Source of the DNA: Bdellovibrionales bacterium
GTDB lineage: Bacteria; Bdellovibrionota; Bdellovibrionia; Bdellovibrionales; Bdellovibrionaceae
NCBI GenBank assembly: GCA_018266295.1
Contig: JAFEAQ010000004.1
Span: 62,001 to 126,000 of the forward strand
Direction: 5' to 3'
DNA length: 64,000 nucleotides
Made by a program: the position numbers and the translations under genes. The notes beneath the pieces were generated by a model. That model was not told the origin of the DNA and did not search any database. It saw only the letters and a program-made list of their open reading frames with translations. Of the stretch, positions 7,843-15,766 are shown in pieces (the stretch's first letter is position 1; every line of letters begins with the position of its first letter).

Positions 7843-9234
7843 ATGGGTTTTAAAATGATTTCTCCCGCGCAATTAGAAATTCTGTTGCGGCGGTTTGAAA
7901 TTCGTCTATCGCAATACTGTGCTGCCCGATTTAAGTGGCTCACTCCTCTGGCGGCGGCGCTTCTGGTTCTCTTGGCATTTTGGATTAAGTCACTCATTGA
8001 AGTGGACCCAAAGGGTTTACAAAACTCCGGCATGTTCTCGTTTATCCGCCATGCCCGCTATGTCATGCCTTTTCTTCTGGCGGGTGCTGGTATCTCCATT
8101 TTCTTCCATCGCAAAAGTCGGGCTTATTATACGACGGCCGTCACAGTGGTCGCATGGGCATTTAATTGCTACATGCTTTTTCTTGGCAAAGTGCCCATGG
8201 ATGTTTTTATCTGCATCCTTTTTTCTTTGCCGGTAAATTGCATCTTTACTTACTATTTGGGTATGAACCGCCGTGAAGGCAAACCTCGCGTGAAGCTCTC
8301 AATAGGAATGATCGCATACTTTGCTTTGACATGGATTTACGTCAGTACACGACTCTACTCCCAGGATGACTACGGCCAGCTGCTCTTGTTTTGGAATTTC
8401 AAACTTCAGTACATGATTCTTGTCGCGGTTCAGTTGGCCTACGCTTTTTCTCCTCGGCCGGTGGATCCATTTCTTGCTTATAATCCGGTGACGGCAGCTC
8501 ATAGTATTTTATGGCCCGTGACGACTTTGCTAGCAAGGCGAAACCGCGCCGCGATTTCACGCTTCTGGTGGAGTGGATTTTGGGGCGTGCTCCTAGGGTA
8601 CGTGATAATTTATCTGCGCATTCAATTGGATAAATCAGATTTAGATGTCTCTAAGAATCTCTTTATTCGCTCGACCTCGCGCTATTTTTTGCTGATCCTC
8701 TCTGACGTTGGTGTTTTCAATCTCGTGACGGGTGTTGCAAGACTTTACGGTTACAGGGTCCGTGATGCGACGAACTTTTCTTGGCTGGCTCGGACTCCGG
8801 CAGAGTACTGGCGCCGCGGCAGCGTTTACCACTACGAATTTATTAATAGATATCTTTATCTTCGCTTGTGGAAACGTATCCGCATCCGCTTTGTCGTCGC
8901 CTTCGTTTGCTTCTTTTTCTTTTATGTAATGAAAAATGGCGCTCTGGATGTAGGGATTATGTTCCTGAATTGGATGGGTGCTGATATCCATGGTGAGTTC
9001 TATCGTAACCCCGACACCCGCTATTCGGTGATTTTATTCTTGCTGCATTTTCTTTTGTTATATACGACTCAACGATACTGGTTTTTTGAGTGGTCACATC
9101 AAAAGAAAGTTTGGCAATCGTGGGCTTCAGTTCTAGCAACCTATGCCCTGCAAATATCGGCGATTGCTCTTGCCGTTTTGCTGAACACTTATGGTCATCG
9201 TTGGTTGATGCATCTTTGGAAAATGCTTACTTAA
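7843..9234 (+). CDS. Polytopic membrane protein with an MBOAT-like motif
   Basis: 463 residues, about ten hydrophobic segments. The start is ATG 7843 or 7855 (MGFKMIS...); neither has a strong ribosome site. Around residues 310-345 the run NFSWLARTPAEYWRRGS, then YEFINRYLYLRLWKR, resembles the cytosolic loop of membrane-bound O-acyltransferases (pattern: N-F, then F/Y-W-R-R, then Y-L-Y-x-x-L). I do not see an unambiguous catalytic His in the usual helix context, so the assignment is tentative. It might acylate a cell-wall or surface polymer. It converges on DAHP synthase with an 8-base overlap. Confidence 0.5.
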   Translation: MGFKMISPAQLEILLRRFEIRLSQYCAARFKWLTPLAAALLVLLAFWIKSLIEVDPKGLQNSGMFSFIRHARYVMPFLLAGAGISIFFHRKSRAYYTTAVTVVAWAFNCYMLFLGKVPMDVFICILFSLPVNCIFTYYLGMNRREGKPRVKLSIGMIAYFALTWIYVSTRLYSQDDYGQLLLFWNFKLQYMILVAVQLAYAFSPRPVDPFLAYNPVTAAHSILWPVTTLLARRNRAAISRFWWSGFWGVLLGYVIIYLRIQLDKSDLDVSKNLFIRSTSRYFLLILSDVGVFNLVTGVARLYGYRVRDATNFSWLARTPAEYWRRGSVYHYEFINRYLYLRLWKRIRIRFVVAFVCFFFFYVMKNGALDVGIMFLNWMGADIHGEFYRNPDTRYSVILFLLHFLLLYTTQRYWFFEWSHQKKVWQSWASVLATYALQISAIALAVLLNTYGHRWLMHLWKMLT

Positions 9235-10039
9235 TTTTGGTCAGTGGGCGATCTAAAGCTTTGGTGACTTTTTTTACTTTAGACATCATGTTTTTGAAAT
9301 CATCAAAAGTCAGTGCTTGAGGTCCGTCAGAAAGGGCTTCCGCAGGACAAGGATGTACTTCCACGATAATACCGTCAGCGCCCGATGCGGCCGAGGCAAT
9401 TGCAAGATCTGGAACGAGCGCACGAATACCGACGGCATGCGATGGATCGACAATGACCGGAAACGATGTATTCTTTTTGACGTAAACCACGGCATTTAAA
9501 TCGAGAGTGTTACGAGTCGCTGTTTCAAACGTTCGAATTCCGCGCTCGCAGAGAATGACGTTTTCATTGCCACCGTTTGTGATGTACTCGGCTGCTTTAA
9601 TCCATTCATCGATCAGAGCGGCAAAGCCACGCTTTAAAAGCACCGGTTTCTTCTGCTTACCCAGCTCTTTTAAGAGCGAGTAGTTAAACATATTACGAGC
9701 GCCAACTTGAAACATATCGACGAAATCATAGACCTCTTCGATTTGCTCCGTGTCGGTAATCTCCGAAACAAGACCCATGTTCGTTTCTTTTAAGACTTCA
9801 CGAACAAAATCAAATGAGCTTTCGCCCAAGCCTTGAAAGGTCTTCGAAGAAGTGCGCATCTTCCAAATACCCCCGCGGAGCAAGCACGCCCCATTGGTTT
9901 TCACTGTCTGGGCTGTATCTAGAAACTGTTTTTTACTCTCGATGGAACACGGGCCTGCAATGACCGAGAAGCTTTCTCCGCCGACTTCCACGGCTCCATA
10001 AGCTGTTTTGATTGTCACAACACGTGTTGAGGGGTTCAT
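9227..10039 (-). CDS. aroF: 3-deoxy-7-phosphoheptulonate (DAHP) synthase, type I-beta
   Basis: 270 residues, the size of the short I-beta class without an N-terminal regulatory domain. Signature segments are AGPCSIES (residues 28-35), LLRGGIWKMRTS, the GARNMFNYSLLKELG helix, ILCERGIRTFE, and the C-terminal VDPSHAVG and GIIVEVHP strands with the metal-binding His and Cys. The enzyme condenses phosphoenolpyruvate and erythrose-4-phosphate, the entry step of the shikimate pathway. Some members of this class carry a fused chorismate mutase. Here the mutase is a separate gene, divergently placed 181 bases away, which ties both to chorismate/prephenate supply. No strong ribosome site precedes the ATG. 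Confidence 0.93.
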   Translation of the reverse strand: MNPSTRVVTIKTAYGAVEVGGESFSVIAGPCSIESKKQFLDTAQTVKTNGACLLRGGIWKMRTSSKTFQGLGESSFDFVREVLKETNMGLVSEITDTEQIEEVYDFVDMFQVGARNMFNYSLLKELGKQKKPVLLKRGFAALIDEWIKAAEYITNGGNENVILCERGIRTFETATRNTLDLNAVVYVKKNTSFPVIVDPSHAVGIRALVPDLAIASAASGADGIIVEVHPCPAEALSDGPQALTFDDFKNMMSKVKKVTKALDRPLTKIK

Positions 10040-10220
10040 ATAATTAAGTATCGGTAAATATTAGCGTTGCCTCAAGCACTCTCTCACTGAAACAAACAAA
10101 GTTGATGTTGCCGGGTACTTTCCGAATTGTGGAAGCTCGCACTAGGTCTAGCGCCCTCTCATTTTTGCACTGGTTATTCACGCGGAGGAGTATAATAATT
10201 ATTAAACAATAGAGGGGATT

Positions 10221-10517
10221 ATGAGCAAAAACGATGCTGCACTGGCCTTACAAGAACTGAGAAATCAGATCGACCAGATAGACAATCAAATTGCCGAAGC
10301 CCTGAATAAACGTGCTGCCATCGTCGAAGAAGTTTGGACGTTGAAACAACAAAACCAATTCCCCTTCATTGACCAAGGCAGAGAAAATGCCATCTTCGCT
10401 CGAGTTCGCTCGCTCGCTAAAGAGCCTCTGATGGCGGATTCGATGCAAAACATCTTCCAATGCATTCTCAACGAAGTCCGACCAAGAATTAAGAGCGCAA
10501 AAGCAAAATCAGGATAA
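10221..10517 (+). CDS. Chorismate mutase, AroQ class
   Basis: 98 residues, all-helical AroQ fold. The N-terminal helix has the pattern LRNQIDQIDNQIAEALNKRAAIVEEV, with the conserved basic residues that hold the substrate carboxylates. The loop FIDQGRENAIFARV corresponds to the D-x-x-R-E motif. It converts chorismate to prephenate. No prephenate dehydratase or dehydrogenase domain is attached, so free prephenate is the product. The ATG at 10221 follows GAGGGGATT. It is first of a tight six- or seven-gene run, three bases from a fused protein whose C-half resembles CmoA, an enzyme that consumes prephenate. That pairing is the main clue to the cluster's chemistry. Confidence 0.88.
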   Translation: MSKNDAALALQELRNQIDQIDNQIAEALNKRAAIVEEVWTLKQQNQFPFIDQGRENAIFARVRSLAKEPLMADSMQNIFQCILNEVRPRIKSAKAKSG

Positions 10518-10520
10518 AAA

Positions 10521-11993
10521 GTGGCCGCTAAAAACGTAAAGAAAAAAACACCCTTCGAAGTTGAACCTGGCTTCTACTTAGAAGACAACCGCAATCAGCG
10601 CGCTGTCGTCCCCGTCACAAAAGAAACTCTTGAAGCAAAGCACGCAGCCATCATGCCTGAATGGCTTGTCGAAGGAAAAAGTGTGCTCGACTTAGGATGC
10701 TGCCTGGCGGCGACAGGGCATTGGTGTCTTTCTTACGGCGCTAAAAAGTACACCGGTGTGGAACTTCAGCCTGAGTATGCTAAGAAAGCCAAAGAACTTC
10801 TTGGTAAGCATTGGTCGAAGGATCAGTTTGAAATCGTCCAATCTGAAATCTCTGATTTTCTCGCTGAAGTCAAAAAAGGTGAATACGACATCGTAATGAT
10901 GGCCGGTGTTCTTTATGTCTTTCTCGATTATTTTTCGGTTCTTGAGAAAATGACATACGCCTCGAAAGAATGGGTTTTGCTTGAATCCATTATGCCACAA
11001 AAGAATTTAGATCCTGAAACTCCTTACGTTGAATTCGTGAGCAAACAAACAATCACTTTACCGAACGGCCAAGAACGTGCCCGAGGTATCGGCAGTCGTG
11101 TTAGCCCCGGCGGTCTAAAGATGGTGATGGAGCACTTTGGTTTTACAAGCCAAGAAGGTGTTATTACTCCGGCGGCAGTAAAAGGAACTCACGACGCTTT
11201 CAATGAAGTGATTCCCGGCTGGAAATCTCCGGTTCGTTTCATGATGCGCTTTCAAAAAGGCGGCGCTAAAGTCGCCGACCTCGCTGAAGAACTTAAAACT
11301 GGCAAGTTCAAGCAGCCGAAAGCTGGATTTGACGAGTATAAACCAGGTACGAAATTGAAGGCCGGCTCTTGGCAGTTTAACGATAAGGTAGCGGATGAGT
11401 TTGAGAATATCGCTCTGACTTCGATCCCACGCTATAAAGAAGTCATCGGCATGTGCGTCGAGATTGCGACCAAGGCTTATCCGGATAAGAAATGCCGCAT
11501 TCTTGATGTGGGTTCTGCTATTGGAAAAACCATGGATGAATTCCATAAGAGCGGTTTCACAGATGTTTGGGGTGTTGAAAAGTCCGAGGCCATGATCAAG
11601 GGATCTAAATATAGCGATCATGTTATTCACTCTGACACTTTCCCTCGTGGACAAAAGCCATTCCACATTGTTTGCGCGAATTGGACTCTTCATTTCGTCA
11701 AAGAGCGTAAGGCCTATTTGGAAGATATCTACAATGGTCTTGAGAAAGAGGGCTTCCTCATTCTGTCTGATAAAACTCAGGGAAATCCGTTCCTTCTCGA
11801 TCTGTATCATGATTTTAAGCGCCGGAATGGTTTGACCGAACAGCAGATTGCAGACAAAGCGGAATCTATCAAAGGTGTCCTCGAGCCTTATCCTTTGAAT
11901 TGGTATTTGACCGAGTTGAAAAACATCGGTTTTAGCGAAGTTCACGTGATCAATGCTTACTATCACTTCACGACCTTTTTGGCGCGTAAGTAG
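10521..11993 (+). CDS. CmoB-like/CmoA-like fusion, predicted carboxy-SAM-dependent protein
   Basis: 490 residues, two Rossmann methyltransferase halves; GTG start three bases after the mutase stop. Half 1 (1-250): motif I VLDLGCCLA at 55-63. Compared from memory with E. coli CmoB, KTPF (9-12), GVLY (129-132) and the SPVRFMMR stretch (Arg239) line up with the segments holding CmoB Lys91, Tyr200 and Arg315, the Cx-SAM-binding residues. Half 2 (280-490): WQFNDKVADEF, LDVGSAIG, NWTLHF and HDFKRRNGLTEQQI (430-443) line up with CmoA, which makes Cx-SAM from SAM and prephenate. CmoA Arg199 falls on Ala447, so this half may have altered chemistry. CmoB's first 80 or so residues are absent. A plain double methyltransferase is the alternative. 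Confidence 0.72.
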   Translation: MAAKNVKKKTPFEVEPGFYLEDNRNQRAVVPVTKETLEAKHAAIMPEWLVEGKSVLDLGCCLAATGHWCLSYGAKKYTGVELQPEYAKKAKELLGKHWSKDQFEIVQSEISDFLAEVKKGEYDIVMMAGVLYVFLDYFSVLEKMTYASKEWVLLESIMPQKNLDPETPYVEFVSKQTITLPNGQERARGIGSRVSPGGLKMVMEHFGFTSQEGVITPAAVKGTHDAFNEVIPGWKSPVRFMMRFQKGGAKVADLAEELKTGKFKQPKAGFDEYKPGTKLKAGSWQFNDKVADEFENIALTSIPRYKEVIGMCVEIATKAYPDKKCRILDVGSAIGKTMDEFHKSGFTDVWGVEKSEAMIKGSKYSDHVIHSDTFPRGQKPFHIVCANWTLHFVKERKAYLEDIYNGLEKEGFLILSDKTQGNPFLLDLYHDFKRRNGLTEQQIADKAESIKGVLEPYPLNWYLTELKNIGFSEVHVINAYYHFTTFLARK

Positions 11994-12037
11994 TTTTATA
12001 TTGATCGCTAAATTTGTTTTTGAGACAGTTTATATCT

Positions 12038-12736
12038 ATGGAAGAAGCTGAGGTTAGAGTCTCACGTAGAAGTCTTTGTATCTTGTGGCATTTGAAATCA
12101 AAAAGAATTCTCTGCGTAACTCAATACACTAGTACCGCTCAAGCACTGATGTCTTCAGAAATGGAGATGGGTTTTAATATTATCTCCGGAGCAAAACCTA
12201 TTCTTCACTCCAAAGATACAGTGGGATATTTGAGAAGTATTCCGCCGGAAGAGCTGCCGAACTATCTTTTTCATCGTCAATCCGGAGCTGTCGTAAAAAT
12301 TAAAAATCCAAAACCCATAACGGAAAAGCAGAAAAACACCTGCATTCTGCTTGCAGGGCGCGCTCGTTATCTCCGCCGCGTAACTCGTGTGGTTAGTCAG
12401 GCTCGTAAGCGCGTGGCACCTTCAGAACTCTATGGGGAGCTCGTTGACTATATTCGCCGCGAACAAGCGTTGAAGTTTCGCGCATCTGGATACAATGAGG
12501 ATCTCATTCAAGAATGTCTCTTTGTGTTTCAGTATGCTCAAGTGAAAAAGATCACTCCTCGGGCTGCGGCTGATGAGGTTATCTTCCGCTTTAGTTTATT
12601 TCAAGCTGACTTGTGGAAAACGGAAGAGGTGAAGCTGAAGTATTACGACCTCTTTGCCAATGCCGCAAATTTAGAAGACCTTCATGATATTTTTCAAGAT
12701 TTCATCAGGGAGTATTATTTAAATTCCCATGTCTAA
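12038..12736 (+). CDS. Unknown protein of the prephenate/PP-loop cluster (first of two)
   Basis: 232 residues from ATG 12038; a TTG at 12014 would add eight residues without a better ribosome site. I do not recognise a family. The N-terminal part is mixed alpha/beta (RSLCILWHLKSKRILCVTQY), the middle is basic (GRARYLRRVTRVVSQARKR, a candidate nucleic-acid or phosphate contact), and the rest is helical, ending NAANLEDLHDIFQDFIREYYL. No signal peptide or membrane segment. The stop overlaps the next start by eight bases, implying translational coupling to the first PP-loop gene. The shape weakly resembles the protein at 14872-15444 (same N-terminal strand pattern and a C-terminal NAA-containing helix), so they may be distant paralogues. 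Confidence 0.75.
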   Translation: MEEAEVRVSRRSLCILWHLKSKRILCVTQYTSTAQALMSSEMEMGFNIISGAKPILHSKDTVGYLRSIPPEELPNYLFHRQSGAVVKIKNPKPITEKQKNTCILLAGRARYLRRVTRVVSQARKRVAPSELYGELVDYIRREQALKFRASGYNEDLIQECLFVFQYAQVKKITPRAAADEVIFRFSLFQADLWKTEEVKLKYYDLFANAANLEDLHDIFQDFIREYYLNSHV

Positions 12737-13838
12737 GAATATCTTTATCTATAATCCCATGCTCATTACTAAGAAAAAGTTGCAGGATCTGCCGGGGATC
12801 CGGGCTTTCCGGCAGGCGTTTAATCTCTTTAATGAGAACGTCGTCTTGATTGATCGCACTCACACCATTCAAGTGCCGGTAAATGTCGCGGTCCACGCCC
12901 CTATTCCAGAGTTTCGTAAGATTGATAAATCTTACGAGCAAATTTGTGATGAACGCGCACAAGAGCTTCTTCGCCGTTCTGACGAGCATGATCTGCCGAT
13001 TAATGTTTTCTATTCCGGTGGCATTGATTCAACACTTGTGATGGTTTCTCTTTTAAAAAATGCGACGGAAGAACAGAAAAATCGTATCTGTGCTTTTATG
13101 TCCCAAGAATCAATTAACGAGAACCCAGCCTTCTACCGCGATCATCTCCGTGGCAAAGTAAAACTCGAAGCTGCTGCAGTTTATCCTTACGCACTCTCTA
13201 AACGAGCTCTCTTTGTTGGCGGCGAGTACAATGATCAAATCTTTGGTTCAGCCCTATTTAAAGACTTCCTAGATGTGCATGGCGAAGAAGCCCTTGCGAA
13301 GAAATATAGTCGCAATCAAATGGCACAGATGTTTGGCAGAAAGTGGCATAATGATGCCGTGATCTCTTGGTACATGGATCTTTTTGAAAAGGTTCGTGCT
13401 GCGGCTCCGTGCCCGGTTGAATCCAACGCGGATTTCTTATGGTGGATTAATTTTTCTTTGAAGTGGCAATCGGTCTATTTCCGAATGCTGACCTACGCTT
13501 CAGATTTTGTTGTTCACAATATTGACCGTGATTTCATCGATAACTATTTCTTTCACTTCTATGGCACCGATGATTTCCAGCTCTGGTCCATGGGAAATCC
13601 TGACAAGCGCGTTGTCACCAAATGGGAATCTTATAAGCAAGAAGCGAAAGATGTGATTTATCGCTTCAATAAAGATTCAGACTATCGTGATTTTAAAACC
13701 AAGAACGGTTCGCTTGCTTGGGTCATTATGCATCAGATTCAAAAGAACTTTATTGATGATCAGATGCATATGTATATGACTCTGCCGCGCACAGATTGGT
13801 TTAATCCTAATAATAGCTTTAAGGACGCTCCATTCTAA
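12729..13838 (+). CDS. Asparagine-synthase-like PP-loop ATP ligase without glutaminase domain (copy 1)
   Basis: 369 residues. The ATP-pyrophosphatase loop SGGIDST lies at 96-102, and GGEYNDQIFGS at about 175-185 corresponds to the G-E-x-x-D-x-x-F-G motif of asparagine synthetase B-type synthetase domains. The first 95 residues are too short and lack an N-terminal Cys, so there is no glutamine amidotransferase domain. Such proteins adenylate a carboxylate and need ammonia or another nucleophile from elsewhere. A motif WWINFSLKWQ and the tail FQLWSMGNPDKR...KWESYKQEAK recur in the next gene, showing the two are paralogues. The asparagine-synthase fold is also used by beta-lactam and lasso-peptide cyclases, so the product need not be an amide of aspartate. 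Confidence 0.8.
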   Translation: MSKNIFIYNPMLITKKKLQDLPGIRAFRQAFNLFNENVVLIDRTHTIQVPVNVAVHAPIPEFRKIDKSYEQICDERAQELLRRSDEHDLPINVFYSGGIDSTLVMVSLLKNATEEQKNRICAFMSQESINENPAFYRDHLRGKVKLEAAAVYPYALSKRALFVGGEYNDQIFGSALFKDFLDVHGEEALAKKYSRNQMAQMFGRKWHNDAVISWYMDLFEKVRAAAPCPVESNADFLWWINFSLKWQSVYFRMLTYASDFVVHNIDRDFIDNYFFHFYGTDDFQLWSMGNPDKRVVTKWESYKQEAKDVIYRFNKDSDYRDFKTKNGSLAWVIMHQIQKNFIDDQMHMYMTLPRTDWFNPNNSFKDAPF

Positions 13839-13841
13839 AAT

Positions 13842-14882
13842 ATGGAAAAACTCTTAAATCTAAGCTTTAAAACTGGCCGAAGTCTTAAGAGTATAATCTC
13901 TCAAGAGGATCTTTTATTCGATCCCTTTGATAAAGCGATCAGCCGCCTTAAGTACAAGCCAGATTTTTTTAACTACGATCTTCAATCGGAAACAGTGGCT
14001 AGTATTCAAGAGATTGGTAAAGCAAAGACGTGGGAAGAATGCTGTGCCGAAAGAGCTTTGAATCTGTTGAAACTTGATTATGAAAACTATTGGTTCGCCT
14101 ACAGCGGCGGCATCGATAGCACCGGAATGCTCACTTCGATTCTGAAATTCTGGCCGGCAAAAGAACTTTCTCGCGTGTCCGTTGTGCTCACTCACCACTC
14201 TGTCGAAGAAAATCCGTTCTTCTTTGATAAGTATGTTGTGAAGTTCAATCTTATTAATACTCTTCGCCCGCTTTCGAAAATGCTGCTCAAGGGTCATACC
14301 CTGATGGTGACGGGTGAACTGGGCGATCAACTCTTTGGCTCGGACATTCTGGGTGCCGGTAGTCGCCAGTATGGGGATGAAGTTCTTTTTAAAAACTATA
14401 AAGACGTGGCTCCACAGATCATCGAAGCATACATCGGCACCAAGGGACCTGGAAAAAGTATTTTTGAGCACTTTCATCCGATTGTTGAGGAATCTCCTTT
14501 TCCGATTAAAACGGCCCACGACTTTTTCTGGTGGCTGAACTTCTCGCAGAAATGGCAGCACGTGAAATTTCGTTTTATCGAGAGCACGAGTTGGGACTTG
14601 AAGGCTAAATATGGCAGTCATATCCAGCACTTCTACGATAGCCCGAGCTTCCAGAACTGGAGCTTACAGAATCATGATCTGAAAATCCGCAATACTTGGC
14701 AGTCTTATAAATTCACGGCGAAAGAATACATCGCAGATTTTTCGAAAGACCCGGGCCAGTTGAATCTAACGAAGATTCAAAGCCTGGAGAAAACCTATGT
14801 CATTGATGAAAAACGTATTGGCGTAGATTCAAACTACAAACCGATTCAAACTTTTGAGGAGCTCAAGCACTATGTCAGATAG
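13842..14882 (+). CDS. Asparagine-synthase-like PP-loop ATP ligase without glutaminase domain (copy 2)
   Basis: 346 residues, three bases after copy 1. PP-loop SGGIDST at 88-94 and TGELGDQLFGS farther on match the synthetase motifs; WWLNFSQKWQHVKFRF and FQNWSLQNHDLKIRNTWQSYK are shared with copy 1. As in copy 1 there is no N-terminal cysteine glutaminase. Both copies keep the ATP-binding residues, so neither looks like a dead partner. Two different carboxylates or a heterodimer are both possible. The stop overlaps the next start by 11 bases. No ribosome site of its own is obvious, which suggests coupling to copy 1. Confidence 0.8.
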   Translation: MEKLLNLSFKTGRSLKSIISQEDLLFDPFDKAISRLKYKPDFFNYDLQSETVASIQEIGKAKTWEECCAERALNLLKLDYENYWFAYSGGIDSTGMLTSILKFWPAKELSRVSVVLTHHSVEENPFFFDKYVVKFNLINTLRPLSKMLLKGHTLMVTGELGDQLFGSDILGAGSRQYGDEVLFKNYKDVAPQIIEAYIGTKGPGKSIFEHFHPIVEESPFPIKTAHDFFWWLNFSQKWQHVKFRFIESTSWDLKAKYGSHIQHFYDSPSFQNWSLQNHDLKIRNTWQSYKFTAKEYIADFSKDPGQLNLTKIQSLEKTYVIDEKRIGVDSNYKPIQTFEELKHYVR

Positions 14883-15444
14883 AGTGAAGCTCTTCATTTA
14901 TACAGATGCTAAAACCCACCGCGTGCTCTTTACGAAGCGAAGTACGAAGTTTAACTTCTTGGTAGGCATCCAGGGCGTTTATGTGCATATACTTAGTTCC
15001 CGGCTTGAGCTGCCCGAAATTAAACCGTTAACTCAGACTTATCAGCCGAAAGCGGGGCTTAAAAAGGCCTCCTCGAAACTGAGTAAGCCAGAGCAAGAAC
15101 GTCTTGGTGTTTTGCGCAGAAAGGTCGAGATCGTTATCTTAGTGCTGACGAGCCTCTATATTATGCGTGATGAGATTAAGGCAAGCTTCACGAAAAGTGT
15201 TTTGGAGAACACTCCGATAAGTTCAGGCAGCTTCAAAAAGTACTGGCTCTTTGTAGCCGAGGAAAAGAAGCTATTATTTGCGCGGCTTCAAAAGTTCAGA
15301 AAAAATTTTTCTACGGCGGTCAATGCTGCAGAAACCCTCGACCAGGTGGATGCTCTTTATGAGCATATGCGTTTTAATGTAAATCTTGGGGTTTACTCGG
15401 TGATGAATAGAGAGAGAAAGGGCCTCCATGGCACAAAAAGTTAA
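14872..15444 (+). CDS. Unknown protein of the prephenate/PP-loop cluster (second of two)
   Basis: 190 residues from ATG 14872, which overlaps the preceding stop; an in-frame start at 14854 lies inside that gene and is less likely. No known family. The N-terminus is a short beta pattern (VKLFIYTDAKTHRVLF), the centre is basic, a hydrophobic helix VEIVILVLTSLYIM lies near residue 85-98, and the C-terminal third is helical with NAAETLDQVDALYEHM. It is not convincingly membrane-bound. Faint resemblance to the 12038-12736 product suggests a mirrored pair: unknown, ligase, ligase, unknown. Overlaps the carrier-protein gene by 17 bases. Confidence 0.75.
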   Translation: MSDRVKLFIYTDAKTHRVLFTKRSTKFNFLVGIQGVYVHILSSRLELPEIKPLTQTYQPKAGLKKASSKLSKPEQERLGVLRRKVEIVILVLTSLYIMRDEIKASFTKSVLENTPISSGSFKKYWLFVAEEKKLLFARLQKFRKNFSTAVNAAETLDQVDALYEHMRFNVNLGVYSVMNRERKGLHGTKS

Positions 15445-15766
15445 CATTGAGCTCTTAAAGAAGGCCATATTGGAAGTAAACCCGCGTGTGCGTACGATGA
15501 ACTTCACCGCACAAACGGACCTCTTTGAAGAGGGAATTCTCGATTCATATTCGGTGATTCAGCTGGTGAATACCTTTGAGGAACGATTTGGCATCGTCTT
15601 CGACTATGGAGACCTAAAGGCGGCCTATTTTAGAAACCTCATGAGCCTGATGGGCATCCTTACGACAAAGTATAAAGTCGAAGAGGGCAAGAATCTGCCC
15701 GGCACCGGAAAGAAGAAGGCGGCCAAAAATGCGGGCGCCGCCAAGAAAGCAAAAAAGAAAACCTAA
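15428..15766 (+). CDS. Acyl/peptidyl carrier protein-like with basic tail
   Basis: 112 residues. Residues 5-85 have carrier-protein layout: helix 1, then TDLFEEGILDSYSVIQLVNTF, where Asp39-Ser40 occupies the place of the D-S-L phosphopantetheine attachment motif at the head of helix 2, followed by EERFGIVFDYGDL. If Ser40 is modified, the cluster's substrate is carried as a thioester. Residues 90-112 form an unusual Lys/Ala-rich tail (KKKAAKNAGAAKKAKKKT), not normal for acidic carrier proteins and perhaps a tether to RNA, a membrane or a partner. ATG 15428 lies inside the previous gene. Last gene of the run; it overlaps the converging cupin gene by four bases. Confidence 0.78.
   Translation: MAQKVNIELLKKAILEVNPRVRTMNFTAQTDLFEEGILDSYSVIQLVNTFEERFGIVFDYGDLKAAYFRNLMSLMGILTTKYKVEEGKNLPGTGKKKAAKNAGAAKKAKKKT

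Noticed and set aside
11115-11966. 283-residue minus-strand frame inside the CmoB/CmoA-like gene
   Set aside because: The plus-strand frame has two methyltransferase motif sets. The opposite frame is a complement with no domain or ribosome site.
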